Below, in pieces: positions 6,952 through 14,331 of a DNA stretch of 64,000 nucleotides. Position numbers and translations under genes: made by a program. The notes under the pieces were generated by a model that saw nothing but the letters and a program-made list of their open reading frames with translations, had not been told where the DNA came from and did not search any database. The stretch is from Dysgonomonas sp. UBA7710 (GTDB taxonomy: Bacteria; Bacteroidota; Bacteroidia; Bacteroidales; Dysgonomonadaceae), in NCBI RefSeq assembly GCF_002482385.1, contig NZ_DLFW01000022.1, positions 120,539 through 184,538 on the forward strand. The letters are read 5' to 3'. Each line of letters starts with the position of its first letter. The first letter of the stretch is position 1.

Positions 6952-8341
6952 TATTTTTATTCCCGCTTATCCTTTTAAACCGTTCCATCGTAGCCAGTAC
7001 ATTATTCACATACTTCATCGTTTCGCCACCTCTGAAATACCCGCTTTTACATACCGGGTCATTATAGTATTCCGGATTGCTTTTCAGCTCCAGATACTTT
7101 TGCACATTTCCTTCCCATATATAGGGATTGGCTCCGTATTTAAAGGCAAGAGCCTGCGCATCATTCACATGTCCGTTTCCTGCATTATAGGCAGCCAGTA
7201 TAAATTTTTCGCGTTCACTGATACTCTCTACTTTCCGGAAGATTTTGTCCAGCCTGTCCAGTAATTCGACAGCTGCCCCGATACTCAGGTCAGGGTTCAT
7301 GCGGTCTTGACTTGTCAACCCCAATGAGGCCGCAGTACGAGGCATCAGTCCCATAATTCCGGCAGCGCCCGCCCACGAAGTAAGATTGTTTTGGAAGCGG
7401 GACTCATGATAGCAAATAGCAGCAAGGAACTGCCACTCGTATTTTGTGTTCTTGGCATGTTTCCTGAACAGATCGTCATAAACAGAAACCGCACCTTTGG
7501 GCAGATTTTTCGGAATCTCGTAATCCCCCTCAAAAAGCTGTTTGCTTAACTCGAAATATTTCTTTATAATACTCTTATATACAGGTGTATTGTCATTCTC
7601 GGCAAACCATTCATTAAGAGCGTTCGCCAGATTCGGCATATCCTTACGCACCGCCCATGAGGCCCGTTGCTCGAAGCTTATTGGCAAAGAGATGTCAATA
7701 TTCCTGAAATAAGTGCGGTTTAACCTGGCAATATATTCATCACAGGCTGTATATCTTATCTTGCCCAACGATACCATCTCTATCAGGTCCTCGCTGGTAA
7801 TAGTATCCTCACTAACTGTATGTATCTTAATTCCTCCTCCTAATTCCGAATCAAGATTGAGCAGGCGTTGGTGATATTTTGTATCCGCCTCTACATACAC
7901 CTCTTTTCCGATAAGACCTGTTACATCCTTTATTATAGTGTCTCCTTTATTCGCCCTCTGAACAAGAACCTGATGGGTTATCTGTTGCAGTCCGCAATAG
8001 GAAATGGAATCTTTCAACTCATTTTGTATAGGCACTGCATAGGCGATAAGATCTCCCTCCCCCCTTTTTAACATTTCTATCAGCCGGGTAGTATTCTCCG
8101 CCACTTTTACATTCAGTTTCAACCCGTAATGATCGCAGAAGTCCTGAGCAAGATCGTAGTCGTACCCCATTGGCTCTTCTCTGTAAATAAAGTATGAAGT
8201 AGAACTATTGAGCGTTATAATAGTCAGTTCGCCTTTCTCCTTTATTTGTTCAAAGTCGTAAACGGATTGTTCCTGCTGCTTCTTACAAGAGAAAAAAAAG
8301 CAGGACGAAAGCAACAGGTAGACGATAAGGCTATATTTCAT
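6944..8341 (-). CDS. mltF: Membrane-bound lytic murein transglycosylase F, lipoprotein
   Basis: MltF cleaves peptidoglycan glycan strands, releasing 1,6-anhydro muropeptides, and is lipid-anchored. The 465-residue protein starts with a lipoprotein signal (hydrophobic core, lipobox FFSC, cysteine 19). It continues with an extracellular solute-binding-like domain of the SBP_bac_3 type (about 30-265), then an SLT domain (about 290-440) containing YHESRF with the catalytic glutamate E313 and GAAGIMGLMP. This SBP-SLT fusion is diagnostic of MltF. It is convergent with pnp, and its 3' end lies in the shared terminator. Confidence 0.93.
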   Translation of the reverse strand: MKYSLIVYLLLSSCFFFSCKKQQEQSVYDFEQIKEKGELTIITLNSSTSYFIYREEPMGYDYDLAQDFCDHYGLKLNVKVAENTTRLIEMLKRGEGDLIAYAVPIQNELKDSISYCGLQQITHQVLVQRANKGDTIIKDVTGLIGKEVYVEADTKYHQRLLNLDSELGGGIKIHTVSEDTITSEDLIEMVSLGKIRYTACDEYIARLNRTYFRNIDISLPISFEQRASWAVRKDMPNLANALNEWFAENDNTPVYKSIIKKYFELSKQLFEGDYEIPKNLPKGAVSVYDDLFRKHAKNTKYEWQFLAAICYHESRFQNNLTSWAGAAGIMGLMPRTAASLGLTSQDRMNPDLSIGAAVELLDRLDKIFRKVESISEREKFILAAYNAGNGHVNDAQALAFKYGANPYIWEGNVQKYLELKSNPEYYNDPVCKSGYFRGGETMKYVNNVLATMERFKRISGNKNRG

Positions 8342-8421
8342 AATGCAACTCCTGTTTTTAATACATTGTGAATCTTACTCCGGCAGCCCAGACCTTCCAC
8401 AGATCGAAGCCTGTCAGCATT

Positions 8422-9375
8422 TTATAATTTAAAATCGCCAGTGATTATATCTTCCACTTTGATATTATATTCCGCAACGATATGATTTATCACATCTGCG
8501 GCTGTAGGCAAATTATCTATCAAAGAACTTACCTGCCCTATTTCCAATTCACCCTCAACAAGATCACCTTCAAAGATTCCTTTTTTAGAACGGCCGCGTC
8601 CGAGCAACTCGCGCATTTCTTCTACCGATGCACCTCTGTCTTCGGCAGACTGCACTGCATTATAGAACTCATTCTTTATCATGCGGGTAGGGCTGAGCTT
8701 TTTCAGAGAGAGAACAGTATCACCTTCTTTCAGGTTAATACAGAGTTCCTTAAATTCCTGAGAAGCCGAACTCTCCTGTGTCAGGGCAAAACGTGTACCC
8801 ATCTGTATCCCTTCCGCACCTAATGCAAAAGCTGCCAGCATTCCGTTACCTGTACCAATCCCTCCTGCTGCAATAAGCGGAATATGTATACTTTGTCTTA
8901 CCTGTGGTATAAGTACCATGGTAGATGTTTCCTCACGGCCATTATGTCCTCCGGCTTCGAACCCTTCGGCTACAACAGCATCCACACCCGCTTCCTGACA
9001 TTTCAGTGCAAACTTGGAACTGGATACCACATGGGTTACAATGATGCCGTTATCCTGTAACTTTTTAGTCCAAAGTTTTGGATTACCTGCCGATGTGAAT
9101 ACAATCTTCACCCCTTCGGAAATAATAATATCCATTATCGTGTCTATTTCAGGGTACATCAACGGCACGTTGACTCCAAATGGTTTATCTGTTGCAGCCT
9201 TACATTTCCGGATATGCTCACGGAGTGTTTCGGGGTGCATTGATCCGGCCCCGATAAGCCCTAATCCTCCTGAATTACTGACAGCCGAAGCCAGTCTCCA
9301 GCCACTACACCATACCATTCCTCCCGAGATAATGGGATATTTTATTCCAAATAAAGATGTTATTCTGTTTGTCAT
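8422..9375 (-). CDS. Nitronate monooxygenase / FabK-like FMN enzyme
   Basis: This 317-residue TIM-barrel flavoprotein belongs to the nitronate monooxygenase / enoyl-ACP reductase II family. Visible hallmarks are the N-terminal IKYPIISGGMVW, the AEGFEAGGHNG motif (about 136-146) whose His is the general base in nitronate monooxygenases, and the FMN phosphate motifs IPLIAAGGIGTG (about 163-174) and GAEGIQMGTRF. Nitronate detoxification or an enoyl-ACP reductase role cannot be separated from sequence alone, since FabK shares the fold. It appears monocistronic, with a -7 box in the word repeat upstream. Confidence 0.88.
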   Translation of the reverse strand: MTNRITSLFGIKYPIISGGMVWCSGWRLASAVSNSGGLGLIGAGSMHPETLREHIRKCKAATDKPFGVNVPLMYPEIDTIMDIIISEGVKIVFTSAGNPKLWTKKLQDNGIIVTHVVSSSKFALKCQEAGVDAVVAEGFEAGGHNGREETSTMVLIPQVRQSIHIPLIAAGGIGTGNGMLAAFALGAEGIQMGTRFALTQESSASQEFKELCINLKEGDTVLSLKKLSPTRMIKNEFYNAVQSAEDRGASVEEMRELLGRGRSKKGIFEGDLVEGELEIGQVSSLIDNLPTAADVINHIVAEYNIKVEDIITGDFKL

Positions 9376-9413
9376 TGTTTATATTTTGATTCTTACTTGT
9401 TAATGATAAATTA

Positions 9414-9530
9414 GAAAAGGTTACAAAGGTAACAGAAATCAATTAATAATTAAAAATGAAGAATTAAGAATGCCTTTTTACACAGTTTCTATATAGACTT
9501 GACAAAGTTGACACTTTTACACGATTTTCA
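9414..9530. repeat. Dispersed intergenic word repeat, copy 2
   Basis: The stretch contains AAAAGGTTACAAAGGTAACAG (the doublet word reading on the minus strand), AATTAAAAATGAAGAATTAAG and GACTTGACAAAGTTGACAC. The remaining bases to 9643 show no gene or structure that I can name. Confidence 0.65.
9424..9431 (-). promoter_or_regulatory. Candidate -7 promoter box inside a word repeat, for the FMN enzyme gene
   Basis: The minus strand reads TACCTTTG, a perfect TAnnTTTG, within GTTACCTTTGTAACC. It lies about 50 nt upstream of the ATG at 9375. No -33 element is obvious. Confidence 0.45.
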
Positions 9531-9643
9531 TTTGTCAGTTTTTCTATCATGTTCTTCTTTTTCGCTGTTCTCCATTTACCTTCTCTTTGCATAGATAAAG
9601 TTTTTCCAGAAGAATTCAATACAAGTTCAACCTCAGAGGCGGT

Positions 9644-10606
9644 TTATGACTTTAACTTCTCCAGTTGCTCTTTAGAAAGACAGATATATTTCTGTCCCTT
9701 CATTTTAGCATCACTTACTGCAGACTGAACCTCATATTCAAGAAACTTTCCGCGCGAATATTCTTCTATTTCCGAAAGTGATATTTTTATTCCCCCATCA
9801 ATTGCCGGTGTTTCTTCCTCTACCTCAGCTTCTATAGATTCTTCTTCCTCTAAAAGTGGTTCTGATTGTTCTTCTGCAGAAGTAGTCTCGTACACATCCG
9901 GGATTTCCTCTACAGCCTCTATCACCGGTTCTTCATCCAAAAATGTAGCAACCTCTTCCTTCTCTTCTTTTATTGCTGTTACTATATCTGCCACATTTGC
10001 AGGAACAGGAGGAATCTCAATCTTTATTACCCCAGTTTCTTTCACTATTTCTTCTTCCTTATAAGCAGGAGGAGTATCGGAAACCGCCTTGTTTTCTTCT
10101 ATAATCCCGGACAGGAAATCTTCAATTTCATCAATCTTATCCCGTTCCAATTCATATAGTTTATCTATTTCATGCGTCTTATATTGCAATTGAGGCATTT
10201 TCCGCAAAAGCTTTTCCCGCTCGAAACATACAAGTGAAATATATGGTTTACCGGAAAGAGAGGTTTTGAGATCGATTATTATCCTATAATTCTTGCTCTC
10301 TCTCACTTTATAATCTATAAGACCACGGTAGGACAACCGATGAATCACGTCATCATCTTCTATGAAAATGAACTCTTTAGCTGCACTATCATAGCTGAAT
10401 AAATAGAAACCTACCGCGCTGTCTATTATTTCATCACCGTTGAACCCCTCGCAGGTTTTAAGGACAGAGCGAAGCCTTTGAGAATAAGAATCAGACCAAT
10501 TAAACCCGTTTGATGAATTTTGGTTCTGCTCACGGCTTTGTTTCATAAAGTGATTTACAAGCCGGATAAGAATAAAGATAAGGATCGCATAACCGAATAT
10601 TGACAT
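9644..10606 (-). CDS. Unrecognised N-terminally anchored acidic protein
   Basis: This 320-residue protein has an N-terminal transmembrane helix (about residues 3-17, GYAILIFILIRLVNHF) with no cleavage site. A mixed alpha/beta globular part follows (about 30-160). A long very acidic, Pro/Glu-rich low-complexity linker (about 165-275) leads to a short helical C-terminus with FLEYEVQSAVSDAKMKGQKY. The globular part would sit in the cytoplasm or periplasm depending on topology, which I cannot settle. No family was recognised. It is monocistronic, 210 nt upstream of the aldolase on the same strand. Confidence 0.8.
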   Translation of the reverse strand: MSIFGYAILIFILIRLVNHFMKQSREQNQNSSNGFNWSDSYSQRLRSVLKTCEGFNGDEIIDSAVGFYLFSYDSAAKEFIFIEDDDVIHRLSYRGLIDYKVRESKNYRIIIDLKTSLSGKPYISLVCFEREKLLRKMPQLQYKTHEIDKLYELERDKIDEIEDFLSGIIEENKAVSDTPPAYKEEEIVKETGVIKIEIPPVPANVADIVTAIKEEKEEVATFLDEEPVIEAVEEIPDVYETTSAEEQSEPLLEEEESIEAEVEEETPAIDGGIKISLSEIEEYSRGKFLEYEVQSAVSDAKMKGQKYICLSKEQLEKLKS

Positions 10607-10646
10607 TGGGGTAATTTATTGAAAATTTATAAAAAGATGACATTAA

Positions 10647-10654
10647 CAAACTTA
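10647..10654 (-). promoter_or_regulatory. Candidate -7 promoter box for the acidic anchored protein
   Basis: The minus strand reads TAAGTTTG, matching TAnnTTTG, about 40 nt upstream of the ATG at 10606. Confidence 0.4.
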
Positions 10655-10768
10655 CAAAAAAAATGGAGATGATAAACTCTTTACACAGAAAATCGATTGG
10701 ATAAAATAACTCATATATAACAAGGATAGACATTTCCCGTATGAACATACAAAAGAATTAAATACAAA

Positions 10769-10797
10769 AGTGCAGGTAATATAACACTACCTGCACT
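10769..10797 (-). terminator. Terminator downstream of the transaldolase-like gene
   Basis: AGTGCAGGTA pairs perfectly with TACCTGCACT (10-bp stem, 9-nt loop). On the minus strand the stem is followed by TTTTGTATTT, 20 nt after the aldolase stop. Confidence 0.75.
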
Positions 10798-10816
10798 CAT
10801 TATATATTTTCCCCGA

Positions 10817-11473
10817 TTATCCGTTCACTTTCTTATAGTCGGCAAGGAAAGTAGCCAATCCGCTATCGGTGAGCGGGTGTTTCAGCAACCCTTTGATTGC
10901 GGCCAACGGGCATGTGGCCACATCCGACCCCACTTCGATACATTGGATAATGTGCTGCGTGCTGCGTATCGAAGCCGCCAGAACCTGAGTATCCATATCA
11001 TATGTGGAATACATATCCACTATCTTGCTTACCAGTTCTATTCCATCACTGGAAATATCATCGAGACGCCCAACAAACGGCGACACATAAGTAGCTCCTG
11101 CTTTTGCGGCCAATAGCGCCTGTCCCACAGAAAAGACCAGTGTACAATTGGTCCGGATACCTTTCTTGCTGAAATACTTTATAGCTTTGATTCCATCTTC
11201 TATGCAAGGTACTTTCACCACAATATTTTTGTGAAGAGCAGCAAGCTCCTCCCCTTCTTTTATCATCCCCGCATAATCCGTCGCTATTACCTCGGCACTG
11301 ACATCGCCATCTACGATGTTACAGATTTCCACATAATGCTTACGCTGGTTTTCCACACCTTTTATACCCTCTTTTGCCATCAGGGAAGGATTTGTTGTTA
11401 CTCCGTCTAGTACTCCGAGATCATTGGCTTCACGGATCTGGTCCAAATTGGCTGTGTCGATAAAAAACTTCAT
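10817..11473 (-). CDS. Fructose-6-phosphate aldolase / transaldolase-like protein
   Basis: This 218-residue protein belongs to the small transaldolase subfamily (TalC/FsaA/type 3B transaldolase). It contains the N-terminal FIDTANLDQI, GVTTNPSLMAKEG (about 24-36), the Schiff-base lysine in NIVVKVPC (about residue 86), and AGATYVSPFVGR. Members act either as transaldolase in the pentose phosphate pathway or as fructose-6-phosphate aldolase. In organisms without a classical 320-residue transaldolase this form does the pentose-phosphate job, and that is the likelier role here. It is monocistronic with its own terminator. Confidence 0.92.
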   Translation of the reverse strand: MKFFIDTANLDQIREANDLGVLDGVTTNPSLMAKEGIKGVENQRKHYVEICNIVDGDVSAEVIATDYAGMIKEGEELAALHKNIVVKVPCIEDGIKAIKYFSKKGIRTNCTLVFSVGQALLAAKAGATYVSPFVGRLDDISSDGIELVSKIVDMYSTYDMDTQVLAASIRSTQHIIQCIEVGSDVATCPLAAIKGLLKHPLTDSGLATFLADYKKVNG

Positions 11474-11636
11474 AATAGGTTATTTTTTAATAGGTTATTA
11501 TCTGTACCTCTAAGTTCCGAATATATTTTAATAAAAACAACTCTAATGAGCCAATTGTTTTTTTTAAGGAATATGTCATTCTCAGATAAAACCTGTCCTG
11601 ATACGGATACATTCATTCCGCTAAATTCCAATATTA

Positions 11637-11667
11637 TTTGTCCGGTTTGATATTAATTATATCTTTG
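11637..11667 (+). promoter_or_regulatory. Full Bacteroidetes promoter with no gene directly after it
   Basis: TTTG (11637-11640), 19 nt, then TATCTTTG (11660-11667) is an exact match to the -33/-7 consensus. The predicted start near 11674 is followed by no long frame for about 230 nt. An 11-codon frame begins at 11687. Confidence 0.6.
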
Positions 11668-11673
11668 CATCAA

Positions 11674-11800
11674 TATTTAATAATTTATGTCTCTTACTCA
11701 TAAGAATATATTGGTGCTGTAAATGGCCCGTAATCTGTAATACAACTTACTTTTACCGGCTATCCCTTCATTCTTTACCCGAATACTTCATTTTTCGGGT
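11674..11800 (+). ncRNA. Candidate small RNA or short leader transcript
   Basis: This is the stretch between the promoter at 11637-11667 and a stem-loop, ACCCGAA (11778-11784) with TTCGGGT (11794-11800), followed within 6 nt by a T-rich tract. It contains an 11-codon frame (11687-11722, MSLTHKNILVL). It could be a small RNA of about 130 nt, a leader for the downstream gene at 12091, or a gene remnant. The remainder of the 11474-11904 gap shows nothing recognisable. Confidence 0.3.
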
Positions 11801-11904
11801 GATTTACTTTTTTGCATTTTATTAAAAACATTTTGTTACTATCATCTATGAAGGTTGTCGTACCCTCATACCACGATATGCATAAACTAAAAGCATCAAT
11901 TATC

Positions 11905-12087
11905 ATGAGTAAAGAAACAAAAACAACGGAAAAAGGAATAAAACGGGTAAGTCCATTCCTGAAGCAGCAAAATAATAGCCAAGAAGCGAAACAGTTTATA
12001 AATAGCCAGCTGGCAGAAATCAATTTATATAAAAAATACAAAGGTTTCCGCAACTATGCATTCTATATCGTACTAAAATTCAGGTAA
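11905..12087 (+). CDS. Possible small basic protein upstream of the GNAT fusion
   Basis: This 60-residue frame begins MSKETKTTEKGIKRVSPFL and ends 3 nt before the GNAT gene's ATG. It is Lys- and Gln-rich in its first half, with an aromatic C-terminus. An earlier in-frame ATG at 11812 would give 91 residues, but that extension overlaps the T-rich stem-loop region and looks non-coding. Spacing to the next gene supports translation; lack of a recognisable family argues for caution. Confidence 0.35.
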   Translation: MSKETKTTEKGIKRVSPFLKQQNNSQEAKQFINSQLAEINLYKKYKGFRNYAFYIVLKFR

Positions 12088-12090
12088 ATA

Positions 12091-13128
12091 ATGGTTATAG
12101 AAACAGCACGATTGAGAATTGTTCCGCTAACGGCAGAGCAATTCCGTCTGCTCTTGATCGGAGTAGACAGAATGGAAACAGAAATGGGACTGATACCGTC
12201 CGGAGAGTGCCTGGATAAACACACCCAACAGGCAATGGAGTATCAGTACCAAAAAGCGTTGTCTGACCCAGATAACTTTATCTGGCTTACCAACAGGCAA
12301 ATCATATTAAAATCGGAGAATAAAGCTATCGCCAGTGCCAATTTTAAAAATTCGCCGACGGGAAATAAATGTATTGAGATAGGATATGGTACAAATACCC
12401 GTTACCGCAATAAGGGTTACATGACCGAAGCCGTACAGGCCATGTGCGAATGGGCATTAAGTCAACCGGGAGTGAAATCCGTAACAGCAGAGACAGAAAA
12501 AGGTAATATCGCATCACACAGGATATTGCAAAAATGTGGCTTCGTAAATTACCAAAAAAATAAAAGTAGCCTATGGTGGAAACTTGATTCAGTAAAAAGC
12601 AGCAATATGAATGATCTGAAAATAAGAAAAATTACAGAGGAAGAACAACCCGAAGTATACAAGCTGATTAAGACAGCATTTGAAACAGCAAAAGTAAAGG
12701 ACGGTGACGAACAGGACTTCGCTCAAGAATTAAGACAAGGAGACAATTATATTCCTGAGATGGATTTGGTTGCAGAAGTGAATAATAAGATAGCCGGACA
12801 AATCATGTTCACAAAAACATATGTAACCAGAGCCAACAACAGCAAAACGGAAGCCCTTCTCATTGCACCCATTTCCATCCTTCTCGAATACAGGAATTTG
12901 GGAATCGGCTCTGCATTAATTCGTGAAGGATTCAGGCTTGCCCGTGAGATGGGTTATAAATCCGTTTTCCTTTGTGGTGATCCTGCATATTATCACCGGT
13001 TTGGATTTAAACCTACATCCGCATATGGGATCAGGCATATATTGGGATTCCCTGAAGAGAATGTGATGGTATGCGAACTGGTTGATGCTGCACTTGAAGG
13101 GATTTACGGAACTGTAGATTTTTGTTAA
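12091..13128 (+). CDS. Double GNAT acetyltransferase (RimJ-like plus YhbS-like)
   Basis: The 345-residue protein consists of two GNAT domains. Residues 1-165 resemble RimJ/RimL-type enzymes (ETARLRIVPLT at the start, IEIGYGTNTRYRNKGYMTEA as the acetyl-CoA motif, ASHRILQKCGFV). Residues 171-345 resemble YhbS-type N-acetyltransferases (IRKITEEEQPEV, PISILLEYRNLGIGSALIREG, YYHRFGFKP). Each half has its own pyrophosphate-binding loop (RNKGY, RNLGIG), so both may bind acetyl-CoA. A Met at the start of the second half (MNDLKI, about residue 173) suggests fusion of two former neighbours. Substrates are unknown. Confidence 0.88.
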   Translation: MVIETARLRIVPLTAEQFRLLLIGVDRMETEMGLIPSGECLDKHTQQAMEYQYQKALSDPDNFIWLTNRQIILKSENKAIASANFKNSPTGNKCIEIGYGTNTRYRNKGYMTEAVQAMCEWALSQPGVKSVTAETEKGNIASHRILQKCGFVNYQKNKSSLWWKLDSVKSSNMNDLKIRKITEEEQPEVYKLIKTAFETAKVKDGDEQDFAQELRQGDNYIPEMDLVAEVNNKIAGQIMFTKTYVTRANNSKTEALLIAPISILLEYRNLGIGSALIREGFRLAREMGYKSVFLCGDPAYYHRFGFKPTSAYGIRHILGFPEENVMVCELVDAALEGIYGTVDFC

Positions 13129-13168
13129 ATTTATTGGACTATTATACTATAAAACGGGCCATATCCAT

Positions 13169-13176
13169 TATTTTTG
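13169..13176 (+). promoter_or_regulatory. Candidate -7 promoter box for the EamA transporter
   Basis: TATTTTTG matches TAnnTTTG, 21 nt before the ATG at 13198. No matching -33 element is visible at 19-21 nt. Confidence 0.45.
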
Positions 13177-13197
13177 TAGCCATATTCCAAGCACATT

Positions 13198-14100
13198 ATG
13201 ATTACACGTAAAAAATATTGGTATCATATTATCGCCATCTTCACGGTGATAGTATGGGGAACAACATTTGTATCCACAAAAATACTGATCGGATATGGCC
13301 TTTCTCCTGTTGAAATATTCCTCTACCGCTTTGTCCTGGCTTATATAGGAATATGGTTTTTCTGTCCCCGCACTCTTTTTGCAAACAGCAAGAAAGATGA
13401 GTTGTTGTGCGCTGCGGCCGGACTGACAGGAGGCGCATTATATTTTGTATTCGAAAATACAGCTTTAGGAATAACACTGGCGTCCAATGTTTCACTGATA
13501 GTATGTACTTCTCCTATTTTTACAGCCTTGCTGACATTCCTTTTCTATAAAAAAGAACCATTGAGACCACGCCTTATTACCGGATCTCTGGTCGCTCTTG
13601 TGGGGATGGCTTTAGTTGTTTTCAATGGTAGTTTTATTTTACAGATCAATCCGCTTGGCGATATGCTGACTGTGTTAGCCGCTTTGTCATGGGCTTTCTA
13701 TGGCATTATACTCAAACAATTGAACGGAAGATACTCCACTCTGTTTATCACCCGGAAAGTTTTCTTTTACGGAATCATAACCATGTTGCCTTTTTCCCTG
13801 ATGGATTCGGCTACATTCACACCCTCTTTGCTCATCAATCCCGTAATAGCATCAAACCTCATCTTTCTCGGATTAATAGCCTCACTGTTGTGTTTCATTG
13901 CATGGAACAGCGCAGTGAAGGAACTGGGGGTAGTGCAAACATCCAATTATATCTATTTCGTTCCACTTGTCACGTTGCTCACATCGGCAATTGTTATAGA
14001 CGAACATATCACTATCGTCGCGTTGTTTGGCTCCGTATTTATCCTGTTGGGTGTCTATGTGGCAGAGAATGGCTTTAAGTTGAAATTCAGGCCTGGATAA
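13198..14100 (+). CDS. EamA/DMT-superfamily transporter
   Basis: This 300-residue integral membrane protein has about ten hydrophobic helices and the internal duplication typical of the drug/metabolite transporter superfamily (two EamA repeats, about 10-138 and 150-292). The N-terminal signature IVWGTTFVSTKILIGYGLSP and the second-repeat LAALSWAFYGIILKQL are characteristic. Members export or import small metabolites, and the substrate cannot be read from sequence. It is monocistronic; a very short membrane-protein gene follows. Confidence 0.92.
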   Translation: MITRKKYWYHIIAIFTVIVWGTTFVSTKILIGYGLSPVEIFLYRFVLAYIGIWFFCPRTLFANSKKDELLCAAAGLTGGALYFVFENTALGITLASNVSLIVCTSPIFTALLTFLFYKKEPLRPRLITGSLVALVGMALVVFNGSFILQINPLGDMLTVLAALSWAFYGIILKQLNGRYSTLFITRKVFFYGIITMLPFSLMDSATFTPSLLINPVIASNLIFLGLIASLLCFIAWNSAVKELGVVQTSNYIYFVPLVTLLTSAIVIDEHITIVALFGSVFILLGVYVAENGFKLKFRPG

Positions 14101-14187
14101 AGAGACTGTCTTTATATCTCAAATATTCTTGTTTTCTATACGCCTATATTCCGATTTTGTTATTACCTTTACTATAATATACTAATA

Positions 14188-14195
14188 TATATTTG
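14188..14195 (+). promoter_or_regulatory. Candidate -7 promoter box for the 39-aa membrane protein
   Basis: TATATTTG matches TAnnTTTG, 16 nt upstream of the ATG at 14212. Confidence 0.4.
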
Positions 14196-14211
14196 ATATA
14201 AAATTAACGAT

Positions 14212-14331
14212 ATGACAAAAAAAGTATTAGCCGTAACTTTAGTAGCTGCCGTAGCCAGTGTTGCGGTATATGCTTATGTTCAGAATAATAAGAAAAAGAA
14301 ACGCAGGAATCTGCCTTTAAACTTTATCTAA
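14212..14331 (+). CDS. 39-residue single-pass membrane miniprotein
   Basis: ATG at 14212 to TAA at 14329-14331 encodes one helix of about 19 hydrophobic residues (VLAVTLVAAVASVAVYAYV) followed by the very basic tail KKKKRR and a short NLPLNFI end. It has its own -7 box upstream. Its stop overlaps by 2 nt the stop of the convergent gene (14328-14330), so both reading frames end together. Small membrane proteins of this shape often bind larger membrane complexes, but there is no hint of which. It is easily missed by length cut-offs. Confidence 0.55.
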   Translation: MTKKVLAVTLVAAVASVAVYAYVQNNKKKKRRNLPLNFI

